IMG/VR virus record: IMGVR_UViG_3300020175_000005
Location: 1-64,000 of that record
Strand: one strand, 5' to 3'
DNA: 64,000 nt
DNA from: a virus
Below the pieces are notes generated by a model. That model was not told where the DNA came from, did no database searches, and saw only the letters and a list, made by a program, of their open reading frames with translations. The stretch's first letter is position 1, and the number at the start of each line of letters is the position of its first letter. The position numbers and the translations under genes are program-made. This document shows, in pieces, positions 40,924-49,164 of the stretch.

Positions 40924-41352
40924 TTATTTAATTTTGATAGTCTTTGCTTTTTTCTCTTCTGGAACAATGCGTTCTAGTTCAATATAAAGCATGCCATTTT
41001 CCATTGTGGCTCCGTTTACAACTACGTCATCTGACAGTGTCCATGTACGTTTAAACTTGCGCTGTGCAATGCCACGATGTAGCCATTCACCTGCCTGTTC
41101 AACTTCTTGTGGATTATGTGTAATTGTTAGTTTGCCACCTTCAGCAGTGATATCCAAATCATCTTTGGTAACGCCAGCTAATGCAATTTCAATTTGAAAT
41201 TTGTTTTCATTCTGGCGAATGTTGTATGGTGGATAACCAGTGCTTGCCACATTATTTTCGGCATACTGAAACATATCAGTAATGATTTTATCAAAACCCA
41301 CCGCATACGGTGTAATTTTATTTAAATCAAGTGTGGTTAATCTTGTATTCAT
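40924..41352 (-). CDS. Small heat-shock protein (Hsp20/IbpA family)
   Basis: A 142-aa protein. YPPYNIRQNENKFQIEIALAGVTKDDLDI starts the alpha-crystallin domain; RGIAQRKFKRTWTLSDDVVV and NGMLYIELER complete it, with an I-x-I-like KTIKIK tail. It holds unfolded proteins. Common in marine T4-like phages. ATGA overlap with the 74-aa gene puts it under the double-operator promoter at 41638-41689. Confidence 0.92.
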   Translation of the reverse strand: MNTRLTTLDLNKITPYAVGFDKIITDMFQYAENNVASTGYPPYNIRQNENKFQIEIALAGVTKDDLDITAEGGKLTITHNPQEVEQAGEWLHRGIAQRKFKRTWTLSDDVVVNGATMENGMLYIELERIVPEEKKAKTIKIK

Positions 41353-41573
41353 TTCGTTACCCCTGTTGCTTTGATTGCATCTGCAACTGTTGCACCAACT
41401 GCATCACCCATATCAGTTGCTGTCTTTGCAAGCTCTTTGGTGTATGTTGTTTGTGCATCAACAAAGTTATTCATAGGCTTTGCTAGTGATTCGGTTTTAA
41501 CGAAAGTTTTAATCCATTCACGCTTGGCATTCTGCACAGCATCAATGAACATGTTTGTCATGTATGTATTCAT
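41349..41573 (-). CDS. Small helical protein (74 aa) in the hsp20 operon
   Basis: AAAGGAGATAAAAG precedes the ATG. Helical, with regularly spaced Ala/Thr (TTYTKELAKTATDMGDAVGA), reminiscent of phasin-like proteins but short. It is the first gene after the double operator and is coupled to Hsp20, so it may be a stress-related partner. Function unknown. Confidence 0.6.
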   Translation of the reverse strand: MNTYMTNMFIDAVQNAKREWIKTFVKTESLAKPMNNFVDAQTTYTKELAKTATDMGDAVGATVADAIKATGVTK

Positions 41574-41637
41574 CTTTTATCTCCTTTTAAGCAAGATGTA
41601 TTTTTAGGACCCAGCTTAACTGGCATCCTGTTTTATT

Positions 41638-41689
41638 TATACGCTAGAGCGTATAAAACTATAATATACGCTAGAGCGTATATAGTCAA
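41638..41689 (-). promoter_or_regulatory. Promoter with two copies of an 18-bp palindromic operator
   Basis: Minus strand: TTGACT (41684-41689), 17-nt spacer, TATTAT (41661-41666). The perfect palindrome TATACGCTCTAGCGTATA occurs twice: at 41665-41682, filling the spacer and touching the -10, and at 41638-41655, over the start site and initial transcribed region. Centres are 27 bp apart. This is textbook repressor geometry. Confidence 0.85.
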
Positions 41690-41690
41690 G

Positions 41691-41912
41691 TTAAGAATTA
41701 TTAATCTTAGCTTGTTTTTTACGCCAACGTGCTTTTCCAGCCGCCGCGGCTCTCAGACGTTTCTCAGTGTTAGTCGTAAACTGTGTACGATCCCTTAACT
41801 CTTGGAAAATGCCCTCGTTGGTTAAAACTTTTTTCAATCGGCGCATTGCCTGATCTACATTATTATTGCGAACGTCTACTGCCGCTCTTTCTGATTTAGG
41901 ATGTTTTGACAT
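41691..41912 (-). CDS. rpsU: Ribosomal protein bS21 homologue
   Basis: A 73-aa protein. AAVDVRNNNVDQAMRRLKKVLTN followed by a basic stretch and RLRAAAAGKARWRKKQ matches bS21 (VxVxxNExxDxAxRRFKR). bS21 sits near the anti-Shine-Dalgarno region of the 30S subunit and influences start selection. Phage bS21 genes are known from marine and huge phages and may specialise ribosomes. Overlaps infC by 17 nt. Confidence 0.92.
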   Translation of the reverse strand: MSKHPKSERAAVDVRNNNVDQAMRRLKKVLTNEGIFQELRDRTQFTTNTEKRLRAAAAGKARWRKKQAKINNS

Positions 41913-42435
41913 TATTTTTTATCTTGGCACTTACTCGATTGCCAGCCCTGCTAATATTTTCTAATTCAACATCAATTAAGTTAGCAAATCTATGTAATAC
42001 TTCTATTGCTAAATGATGCTTTGCTCTCTCCCTGCCACGTAAGATAACAGTTAATGTAACTGTGGCTTGTTTTTCTAAAAACTTCTGAGCATGTTTCGCT
42101 TTGGTATTCAAGTCATTTAGATCAGTGTTGATACCTAATCGTATCTCTTTCTGTTCTGTCGCTGACTCCCGCTGACGTTTCTTTGATTCTTTAGCCTTTT
42201 GTTTTTGTTCATAAAGATACTTATTTAGGTCCACTATTTTACAAACTGGCGGATCTGCTTTTTCCACAATCAAAACCAAGTCAAGCTCTAATTGTTTAGC
42301 AAGAGCAAGTGCTTCTGTGGTCTTCATAATTTCGCTATTATCATCCCAATTGACACGTATCGTTGATTGCGTGATGTTTCTATTTGCTATAACCCTTGGG
42401 CCTTTATCCTTGGAATTATTATACTTATTACTCAA
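41896..42435 (-). CDS. infC: Translation initiation factor IF-3 homologue
   Basis: A 179-aa protein with both IF-3 domains. The N-domain has VIANRNITQSTIRV, TTEALALAKQLELDLVLIVEKADPPVCKIVDL; a Lys-rich linker follows; the C-domain has EIRLGINTDLNDLNTKAKHAQKFLEKQATVTLTV, LRGRE and a late AxK end. IF-3 controls start-codon choice and rejects many leaderless mRNAs; a phage variant could relax or redirect this. Overlaps clpX by 8 nt and rpsU by 17 nt. Confidence 0.94.
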   Translation of the reverse strand: MSNKYNNSKDKGPRVIANRNITQSTIRVNWDDNSEIMKTTEALALAKQLELDLVLIVEKADPPVCKIVDLNKYLYEQKQKAKESKKRQRESATEQKEIRLGINTDLNDLNTKAKHAQKFLEKQATVTLTVILRGRERAKHHLAIEVLHRFANLIDVELENISRAGNRVSAKIKNNVKTS

Positions 42436-43666
42436 TATTACTGCCTTTTTGCATGTGTGGTTTCTTACCTTTATTTATCACTTCGTCAGTAATTAACACA
42501 CTAGTAAACCCCCTGGCATGATTGTCGGGAAGATTATACTGTGTGTCCATTAGTGCATCGTCTAAAATTTTTCGTAATCCCCTAGCACCAAGACCTTGAT
42601 TAATCGCAATGTTAGCCACTGCCTTAACACTTTCTATTGTAAACTCTAAATTAAATTTGTCAAGTGCAAATAGAGCTTTATATTGTTCTACTAAGCTATT
42701 CTTGGGTTCTGTTAGTACTTTGACCAAGTCATCTTCAGTTAATTCACGCAATACACTTACACATGGAATTCTACCAACAAATTCTGGTATTAATCCGTAC
42801 TGTACTAAGTCTCGTGTTTCCAGGTGTTCTTCCCATTGGTGTTCACTTAGTGATTTGTCAGTAAATCCAATCTTACTTTTACCTAACCGTTGCATTACCT
42901 GATTGTCTAAACCAACAAATGCTCCACTTACAATAAACAAGATATCCTTGGTATTTATTTCTATAGTTTCTGGATTAGCTTGTGGCTTATTTGGTACCTT
43001 TACCACAGTGCCTTCCATTAACTTGAGTAAACTTTGCTGTACGCCTTCGCCACTCACATCTCTGCTCAGTGATACCATGTCGTTACGCTTTGCTTTTTTA
43101 TCAATCTCGTCTACATAGATAATACCAATTTGTGCTTTTTCAATATTATAATCAGCAGCTTGAACTAGGCGCTGGATTAGTACCTCAGCATCGTCCCCGG
43201 CATATCCACTCTCAGTAATAGTAGTTGCATCAGTAATAACAAACGGCACTTCCAGTACTTTACTTAGAGTTTGGGCAATCAAAGTTTTACCTACGCCTGT
43301 GGGTCCTAATAATAACAAGTTACTTTTTTGTATGTCAACATCACCATCATTTAATAATACCCGCTTGTAATGGTTATATACTGCTACGCTTACACCTTTT
43401 TTAACATGATCCTGACCAATTATATATTTGTTTAAATGCTCGTGTATTTTTGGAGGAGATATTCCACCAATATTTCGTTTAATATTATTAATAATTTTAG
43501 TTCGACTATGGCGGCGCCGCTTCTTTTCTAGAATGTCATGACTCAACCCAACACATTTATCACAAATATGTATCTGCGGCGATTCGCCTTGCAGTAACTG
43601 GCTTACTTCATCATTTGCTTTTCCACAAAAGTTGCAGTAGGGGTTATTGGATATCAGCTGGACCAT
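42428..43666 (-). CDS. clpX: ClpX AAA+ unfoldase
   Basis: A 412-aa protein, full length. Four-Cys zinc domain (C11, C14, C35, C38), Walker A LLLLGPTGVGKT, ESGYAGDDAE (pore-1 region, GYAG in place of GYVG), Walker B IIYVDEIDK, sensor residues and LGARGLRKI. The ClpP-docking IGF loop is present (SKIGFTDKS). It unfolds ssrA-tagged proteins for ClpP. With phage tmRNA, ClpP and ClpA this completes a tagging-and-degradation route. Overlaps the next upstream gene by 23 nt. Confidence 0.95.
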   Translation of the reverse strand: MVQLISNNPYCNFCGKANDEVSQLLQGESPQIHICDKCVGLSHDILEKKRRRHSRTKIINNIKRNIGGISPPKIHEHLNKYIIGQDHVKKGVSVAVYNHYKRVLLNDGDVDIQKSNLLLLGPTGVGKTLIAQTLSKVLEVPFVITDATTITESGYAGDDAEVLIQRLVQAADYNIEKAQIGIIYVDEIDKKAKRNDMVSLSRDVSGEGVQQSLLKLMEGTVVKVPNKPQANPETIEINTKDILFIVSGAFVGLDNQVMQRLGKSKIGFTDKSLSEHQWEEHLETRDLVQYGLIPEFVGRIPCVSVLRELTEDDLVKVLTEPKNSLVEQYKALFALDKFNLEFTIESVKAVANIAINQGLGARGLRKILDDALMDTQYNLPDNHARGFTSVLITDEVINKGKKPHMQKGSNIE

Positions 43667-44081
43667 AAAATTCTTTTTTTATCATTTGTTCGACTTCTTC
43701 CCAGTTTTGTAGTATCGGATATTTAGCTTGAACATTCAACAAGCGAATTGCATCTAATTTTTTATTTTTGGGAGAGTAAAATGCAACAAAACCGTTCTCT
43801 TTTGCAGTTGCAGCTAAAATATCAGTCCACTGGCACGTGTCTAGATCAACAATCATAATATCAACTGAACGGCTAACATACCAGAGCCAAGGGAGAGATT
43901 GCTCATTGGTTGGTGTTTGTTGTACATAAAATATAATACTACTGGTAATACACTTTTCAATTAGTAGTTTTACATCATCAACAAACTTTTTTTGATTACT
44001 AATTATCATTATACTAATGCCATTGTCTGTCAGCATTAAGTCGGGGCTAGTTACAGTGTAACTGCTGTTGTCTCGTTTCAT
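43644..44081 (-). CDS. Hypothetical protein (145 aa)
   Basis: Alternating strands and helices (ISIMIISNQKKFVDDVKLLI, then VDIMIVDLDTCQWTDILAAT) suggest a receiver-like or small Rossmann fold. No catalytic motif certain. Lies between the large membrane protein and ClpX, overlapping both. Function unknown. Confidence 0.6.
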   Translation of the reverse strand: MKRDNSSYTVTSPDLMLTDNGISIMIISNQKKFVDDVKLLIEKCITSSIIFYVQQTPTNEQSLPWLWYVSRSVDIMIVDLDTCQWTDILAATAKENGFVAFYSPKNKKLDAIRLLNVQAKYPILQNWEEVEQMIKKEFYGPADIQ

Positions 44082-45955
44082 TTTTTACCTATATTAATTT
44101 CTTTGGTTAATGCTTGATACACTTGTTGTATAGTTTCTTCATCTGCGACTTCGAGCATTTTCTCAATTTCACCGGTTCCATCTGCATTAATAATATCTTT
44201 TACTGCAATGCGTTCAGTAGGTACATTGGATGACGGCCATAAGCCTTCTTGTTTCATATTAGCTACTGTTTTTCCAACTTGATTCAGGGTTGCTTCTCTA
44301 TGCGCTTGCTTTCTTGATTTGTTGTTTAATTCATACTGTTGTTGATCAATAAGGTAGTTTTTCTTGCCTGTTTCTTCGTCAATAGTGTATTGCTGTCCTT
44401 GGTCGTCAACAAACACTACTGACTCAGCTACAGTCTGTGGTTCTGGTTTTTCTGTGACTGCTGGTTCTACAATTGGCTCTGGTTCTATCTTTTTATCTTT
44501 TATTACTTTCTTTCGCTTGCTTGGATTGTTTTCTACAAGTGTGATACCAGCAATAACAAGAACAATTGCTAATGGATCAAATACAAATACCAATAGTAAT
44601 ATAACCCAACGTACTGCCTCCTCCAACATGTTTTCTGCACCGGATCCATATACCAACTCAGCAATATATTTAACTGGACCAACCTCTGCTTCAAGTTGTC
44701 TTGCAGTTGCCTCTAAAGTATACTTTTGTTCAATGAGAATGTCAATAGCAGAATTAGCAGATTTAATTTTATCAGTCTCTGCTTGAATAGTGTCTTCAAC
44801 TTGATTGTCGGCACCGATTTGTATATTATTACGCAGGCGCTGTATTAGTTCTTGGCTTGCCAATACCTGTGCATCTGCACTATTTCTAATTCTAGCAATT
44901 TCATCTCTTGCTGTTGCGATTGCAGGAGACTCTGTAGAACGCACTTCTTCAATCTTACCCAGCATTGTTACTTCACGTTGTTTAAGTGTAGGTATTTGTG
45001 TTGTGCGAATGTTGTCAACCACGTTAGCTAATCGCTTACGTTCAGCTTCAACTTGTCCAGTTGCATCTACCCGTATTTTAGATACATCTGTTTGTATTTG
45101 TGTGATGCGCTCACGTTGTGCATCAACCCAAGCTACCAATGCTCTGCGTGTGTTGTTACCAAATGCTCCGTCACTTGTTACTCCGATAATCGCCTGTCCA
45201 GCACGTACTTGTTCACGCTCTTTGCTTTGTAGTTGATTGGTTACACGGATAATTTCTTGCTCAATGCTTGTGATGTTGTTTAGTAACGGCTCAACTGTTG
45301 AAGTATCTGCATTTAGTGTTGTAATTTTTTGTTCATATTCATTGGCAGTTGCCTCGAGCCTTAATACTTCTGCTTTTATGCTAGTAAGTTGTTCTTCATA
45401 CGGGGCAGTACGAGTTGCATCATCAGATCTTGCATTTTGTATAATAAGGTTTTGTTCTTCAATTGCAGGTTGAATGCGGATGTATGTGTTGTCAATACGC
45501 TGTTGTTCAGTATTGATTTGTTCTTGCAGACTGTCATTTTCATTACCAGTACTGGTTTCTGCTTTTATAATTTTTTGTTCCGCTCTAGCAATGATTGATT
45601 CATTACGTGCGATATCAGTATTAATACGTTCAATCTGAGCCACGCCCTCAGTCGCTAAACTTGTTTGTTCAATATGTGCTTTGGATAGGAAACCAAAGAT
45701 TCCCATGCTCGTGATGAACATTAATGTTAATACTGCTACAGTCAAATATGTTTTAATGAGAAATGCTGCTTGCTTCCAATACAAATGTAACCACACTGCT
45801 GAAGTTAGCTTTCCTATTTCCAACACAACACCCATAATAATAATAGGCACCATGGCACTAGCAAAGATTGCCACTAACCCAATAATACTATAATATGCTG
45901 CAACTATACTAATTGACAGGGCGGCAAATATTGTCCAAAAGCCGTATAATCTCAT
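44078..45955 (-). CDS. Large membrane protein with coiled-coil domain (DUF4407-like)
   Basis: A 625-aa protein. Three N-terminal TM segments (about 8-30, 32-52, 68-92), a 340-residue soluble coiled coil (many QIERINTDIARNE-like heptads) containing a peptidoglycan-binding-like SDGAFGNNTRRALVAW segment, another hydrophobic pair (about 448-475), then a Pro/Glu-rich linker and helical end. The plan resembles DUF4407 membrane proteins. It may organise the phage or host envelope during infection. First of a chain overlapping through ClpX to bS21. Confidence 0.65.
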   Translation of the reverse strand: MRLYGFWTIFAALSISIVAAYYSIIGLVAIFASAMVPIIIMGVVLEIGKLTSAVWLHLYWKQAAFLIKTYLTVAVLTLMFITSMGIFGFLSKAHIEQTSLATEGVAQIERINTDIARNESIIARAEQKIIKAETSTGNENDSLQEQINTEQQRIDNTYIRIQPAIEEQNLIIQNARSDDATRTAPYEEQLTSIKAEVLRLEATANEYEQKITTLNADTSTVEPLLNNITSIEQEIIRVTNQLQSKEREQVRAGQAIIGVTSDGAFGNNTRRALVAWVDAQRERITQIQTDVSKIRVDATGQVEAERKRLANVVDNIRTTQIPTLKQREVTMLGKIEEVRSTESPAIATARDEIARIRNSADAQVLASQELIQRLRNNIQIGADNQVEDTIQAETDKIKSANSAIDILIEQKYTLEATARQLEAEVGPVKYIAELVYGSGAENMLEEAVRWVILLLVFVFDPLAIVLVIAGITLVENNPSKRKKVIKDKKIEPEPIVEPAVTEKPEPQTVAESVVFVDDQGQQYTIDEETGKKNYLIDQQQYELNNKSRKQAHREATLNQVGKTVANMKQEGLWPSSNVPTERIAVKDIINADGTGEIEKMLEVADEETIQQVYQALTKEINIGKK

Positions 45956-46305
45956 TTTAAATAATATGGATTAGCAAATCCACGCTCCACCAATGTATCA
46001 TTTATATTAGTCGTTTCCTGTGTTTCAGGATCAATAGAATATATAATTCCCAAGATCCTTCCAAACTTTCCTCGTTTATTTAATATAGTTTCAACAATAA
46101 ATTCAGAGGTCAATAATTCAGTTAAGCATTGTTTTGATCCCAAGCCTAATATTTTTTCTTCTTCATTTTTAGATCTACTAGTGGGAGTATCAATACCATA
46201 TAATCGGATCCGCTGTTTGACAAAAACACTAAATCCAAGATCAATCTCAGCATCGATTGTGTCACCATCAATGACTCTAATTAATTTTGCTTTATATGTA
46301 TACAT
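45952..46305 (-). CDS. Staphylococcal-nuclease-like protein (cytoplasmic)
   Basis: A 117-aa protein. AKLIRVIDGDTIDAEIDLGF, QRIRLYGIDTPT and NKRGKFGRILG are the thermonuclease OB-fold motifs with the catalytic Arg (IRLYGID) and Asp (DGDT). No signal peptide, unlike the second copy at 60134-60583. Probably degrades host nucleic acids. Length is slightly short for the family. Confidence 0.85.
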   Translation of the reverse strand: MYTYKAKLIRVIDGDTIDAEIDLGFSVFVKQRIRLYGIDTPTSRSKNEEEKILGLGSKQCLTELLTSEFIVETILNKRGKFGRILGIIYSIDPETQETTNINDTLVERGFANPYYLK

Positions 46306-46390
46306 GCGCTTTACCTTTGTTTAAAAAAAGATACACATGTATCTTCCATATATTATTTATTACTTTATCAGCAATCCAAATATTACTACT

Positions 46391-47074
46391 TTATTTTTTA
46401 TTATCCTGTATCCAACGTTTGGCGGCTGGCATCTTGGGAGGTGTACCCAAAAATTTACGTAGATTTTTGTCTACTTCTTGGAAGTTTTCTGCGCGATCTG
46501 GATCTTCCAATCCACCCGAATTATCAACAACTAGGAAATTTGCCGCGCCAAACAGTTGTTGAAATTTCATAAGGTTCTGTTGTACAGATTGCCACATTTT
46601 AGTGACCATCTCAGCGGGTATACTTCTTGCTCGAGCTTGGTTACGTTGTTGTGCTACTGCTTCGCTGGTGTTGACAAAAATCATCAGTGTGTCATAGCCA
46701 AGTTCTTTGAGTGCTTTGTTTGCTTTGGATACTTTGGCAACATCTTTACCAGTGCCGTCGATAATAAGACCCAAGCGTCCATCCAGGTAGATATTTTCAC
46801 GCTTTTTAGTAAGTGACTTGGCACGGTCTCGTGTCTCTTGTCCTTGTGGACTAGCAATAACTTCTGGATCACTCATATCCATGTCATGCTTTTGCATCAA
46901 ATATTCGTAGATTTCATCACTATTGACACTTTTAAGACCAGAACCAGCAAGCATCCGGTTGGCGACAAAACTTTTGCCACTGCCAGGACCACCTGCTAGG
47001 AATACTGCTTTAAAAATGTGAGGATCGTTGGGACCTTCTTCAATCTGCTGTTCTAGTATATCATGTATTTTCAT
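46391..47074 (-). CDS. P-loop kinase (zeta-toxin/AAA_33-like)
   Basis: A 227-aa protein. AVFLAGGPGSGKSFVANRML is the Walker A loop; VNSDEIYEYL, LIIDGTGKDVAKV and MIFVNTSEAVAQQRNQAR fit the zeta-toxin/polynucleotide-kinase group. Substrate unknown. The late promoter sits exactly 5 nt before the ATG, so the mRNA is probably leaderless. It starts MKIHDILEQQ, as several small virion-block proteins here do. Confidence 0.82.
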   Translation of the reverse strand: MKIHDILEQQIEEGPNDPHIFKAVFLAGGPGSGKSFVANRMLAGSGLKSVNSDEIYEYLMQKHDMDMSDPEVIASPQGQETRDRAKSLTKKRENIYLDGRLGLIIDGTGKDVAKVSKANKALKELGYDTLMIFVNTSEAVAQQRNQARARSIPAEMVTKMWQSVQQNLMKFQQLFGAANFLVVDNSGGLEDPDRAENFQEVDKNLRKFLGTPPKMPAAKRWIQDNKK

Positions 47075-47079
47075 GCCGA

Positions 47080-47087
47080 TATTTATG
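47080..47087 (-). promoter_or_regulatory. T4-type late promoter, leaderless (CATAAATA)
   Basis: Minus-strand CATAAATA ends 5 nt before the ATG at 47074; no Shine-Dalgarno sequence between. Confidence 0.65.
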
Positions 47088-47931
47088 CAGGGTTGTCAAT
47101 TAGGATTACACAAAATGAACTACTTACTAGTGAATTATTTGTAGTACTGTAAGCACGAACTTCAATATCATCACATTCATTTACTACAATTGGGATATTA
47201 TAGTTTTTAGCATATGTTGTTGCGCTTACTGTGATAATATCACGAGCATTCCAACTACCGTCGCCTGGTGCATCTGGATCACGTGTCATAAGCATTGCAA
47301 TTGCATCTGTATTTTGTTTACCAGCACCAACAGTCCATTGTGTAATATAACCTGTCTTACCTGCCGGAATTGTATATTGTGCCATAAACGTTTGTCCACG
47401 TCCTGCTGCATTTGAACCTGTTCCATCAATGCCGATAATTGCTAATACTGTTGATGTATCATCACTAGTAATACTGATAGTTCCTTCGTTAACACCACTA
47501 GAACCTGCTGTTAATATTTTAACACGAAACACACGTTTAAATGCTCCAATGGTGGTTGTGCCAACATCAACTGTTTCCACAACAACTTCACCTGCTTGAT
47601 TCATGCCTTGTATCTCTACAATTCTAGCACCAGAACCAGCTGGCGCATCTTCTATGCTATCACTTGTTACAGTAAGTGTTTCGGCTGTTTCAATGTATGT
47701 GTAAATTCCGCCGCCGTCCCAGATGGTTTCTTTATCACTGTCTACGTCTAGGTTCATACCAAACTTTTCAATATGGCTTACGCCGTCAATATCGCCGTCT
47801 GCTAGTTGTATACCCCAACCAAAGTTATTTCCAATAACTCGTAGTGCAGGAAGTCCTGCAGCGTTGTATTCCATTGCGCGGTTTGGTCCGCTTAAATTTG
47901 GATCTTTATGTGGATGTTGATAATCACTCAT
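47083..47931 (-). CDS. Putative virion structural protein (282 aa)
   Basis: AAGGAATTAAAC precedes the ATG. Beta-rich throughout, with Gly/Thr/Ser-rich loops; VFRVKILTAGSSGVNEGTIS and TGYITQWTVGAGKQNTDAIA look like jelly-roll or Ig-like strands. N-terminal motif YNAAGLPALRVIGNNFGWG is typical of small head or fibre proteins of marine phages. Specific role unknown. Confidence 0.65.
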   Translation of the reverse strand: MSDYQHPHKDPNLSGPNRAMEYNAAGLPALRVIGNNFGWGIQLADGDIDGVSHIEKFGMNLDVDSDKETIWDGGGIYTYIETAETLTVTSDSIEDAPAGSGARIVEIQGMNQAGEVVVETVDVGTTTIGAFKRVFRVKILTAGSSGVNEGTISITSDDTSTVLAIIGIDGTGSNAAGRGQTFMAQYTIPAGKTGYITQWTVGAGKQNTDAIAMLMTRDPDAPGDGSWNARDIITVSATTYAKNYNIPIVVNECDDIEVRAYSTTNNSLVSSSFCVILIDNPA

Positions 47932-47942
47932 TGTTTAATTCC

Positions 47943-48419
47943 TTACCATTTTCTACAAGACCAATAACGTGCTTTTGTCTTTGGTCCTGGATTGTCACAA
48001 TTATGTCTTGCTCTAAAACTCTTACGTGCTTTGGGATTATTTTTTCGAATCTTCATAGCTTTGCCTTTGACACTGCTTCCGCCGTGACCAAAGTTAACTT
48101 TCTTAACGTTTCCTGTTTTTGGGTCCTTAACATATACTTTAAACTTCTTTACATCGCCTTGCATTGGCTTGTTTAGTTTAACAGTACGTCCTTGATATTC
48201 CGCTTCAAAAAGTTCACTTTCGCACAGGCTATAACCCAAGTAACCATAATCTTCAAAAAATTCTTCGTCACATTCATAAGTGTATTCTGTTTCACTTACT
48301 TTAACACAATTATTAACACGCTTGCCACCTTTCATTTTGGTGCCATCCTTACGGTAGCCCTTCCAACATGATGGATCTAAACGTTGTTCTGCTTCTGTTA
48401 CGAATTCATCAATTTTCAT
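47943..48419 (-). CDS. Virion-block protein with basic Cys-containing C-terminal domain
   Basis: Start at the ATG at 48419; the longer frame runs through a terminator hairpin. 158 aa. Begins MKIDEFVTEAEQRLDPSCWKGYRKDGTK; C-terminal KVNFGHGGSSVKGKAMKIRKNNPKARKSFRARHNCDNPGPKTKARYW is a basic domain (DUF5872-like) recurrent in marine phage genes. Probably virion-associated nucleic-acid binding. Function not proven. Confidence 0.65.
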   Translation of the reverse strand: MKIDEFVTEAEQRLDPSCWKGYRKDGTKMKGGKRVNNCVKVSETEYTYECDEEFFEDYGYLGYSLCESELFEAEYQGRTVKLNKPMQGDVKKFKVYVKDPKTGNVKKVNFGHGGSSVKGKAMKIRKNNPKARKSFRARHNCDNPGPKTKARYWSCRKW

Positions 48420-48441
48420 TTTATGCTTCCTTAGATGATAA

Positions 48442-48460
48442 AGGGGAGCAGAAGCTCCCC
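48442..48460. terminator. Terminator-like hairpin
   Basis: AGGGGAGCAGAAGCTCCCCT between clpP and the 48419 gene; ends clpP transcription on the minus strand. Confidence 0.75.
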
Positions 48461-48488
48461 TACTATACATCTATTTATGCATATTTAA

Positions 48489-49103
48489 TTATTTTTTAAC
48501 GATAACCTTGTCTGCCAAGCCCCATTCAACTGCTTCTGATGCTGATAGGAATGTATCAAACTTCATTGTCTCAAACATATCTTCATATGTCTTGCCCGCT
48601 GTATTGTGCTTGACATATGTTTCAGTAAGCTGACGATTTAGTTTTTTGCTTTCTTCAAAGCTGCGGATTGCGTCTTCCATCTCAAGTTCTTGTACATGTA
48701 CACTGCCGCTTGTACCACGTGTACCTGAGCTAACACGGTGAATCATTGTACGACTGTTGGGCAATACAAGACGCTTGCCGGGTTCACCTGCCATTGCCAA
48801 GAAGCTGCCCATACTGCATGCTTGTCCCATTACAATTGTTGATACTGGTGCATTGATAAACTGCATTGTATCGTAAATCGCAAGGCCGCTTGTTACACTA
48901 CCGCCTGGGCTGTTAATATAGAAGTTGATATCTTCTTCACTGTTTTGTGATTCTAGGAAAAGCATTTGTGCTACTACTAAGTTTGCACTGTTATCGTTTA
49001 CTTCGCCGTTGAGCATTACAATACGGTCTTTGAGTAGACGGCTGTAAATGTCGTATGAACGTTCACCACGTCCTGTTTGTTCTACCACCATAGGTACTAG
49101 CAT
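48489..49103 (-). CDS. clpP: ClpP protease subunit
   Basis: A 204-aa protein. Catalytic triad visible: Ser97 in [11 protein letters not shown], His122 in SRTMIHRVS, Asp183 in [34 protein letters not shown] and the N-terminal [23 protein letters not shown] are typical. It forms the chamber into which ClpX and ClpA feed proteins. With both unfoldases and ClpS in the same phage, the complete Clp machine could be phage-made or mixed with host subunits. Own promoter at 49136-49164. Confidence 0.96.
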   Translation of the reverse strand: MLVPMVVEQTGRGERSYDIYSRLLKDRIVMLNGEVNDNSANLVVAQMLFLESQNSEEDINFYINSPGGSVTSGLAIYDTMQFINAPVSTIVMGQACSMGSFLAMAGEPGKRLVLPNSRTMIHRVSSGTRGTSGSVHVQELEMEDAIRSFEESKKLNRQLTETYVKHNTAGKTYEDMFETMKFDTFLSASEAVEWGLADKVIVKK

Positions 49104-49135
49104 GTTTGTTTTCCTTTTTAGATTGTATACTATAT

Positions 49136-49164
49136 AATTTATAGTATGACTGTGTTTATGTCAA
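49136..49164 (-). promoter_or_regulatory. Sigma70-like promoter of clpP
   Basis: TTGACA, 17-nt spacer, TAAATT on the minus strand, about 32 nt before the clpP ATG. Confidence 0.75.

Noticed and set aside
41638-41689. Terminator hairpins for rpsU
   Set aside because: The two palindromes have a 2-nt centre, are AT-rich, lack T-runs, and coincide exactly with promoter elements, so DNA operator function is the better reading.
44364-45473. Long plus-strand frames opposite the coiled-coil membrane protein
   Set aside because: Antisense shadows: Ser/Cys/Ile-rich composition and no ribosome sites.
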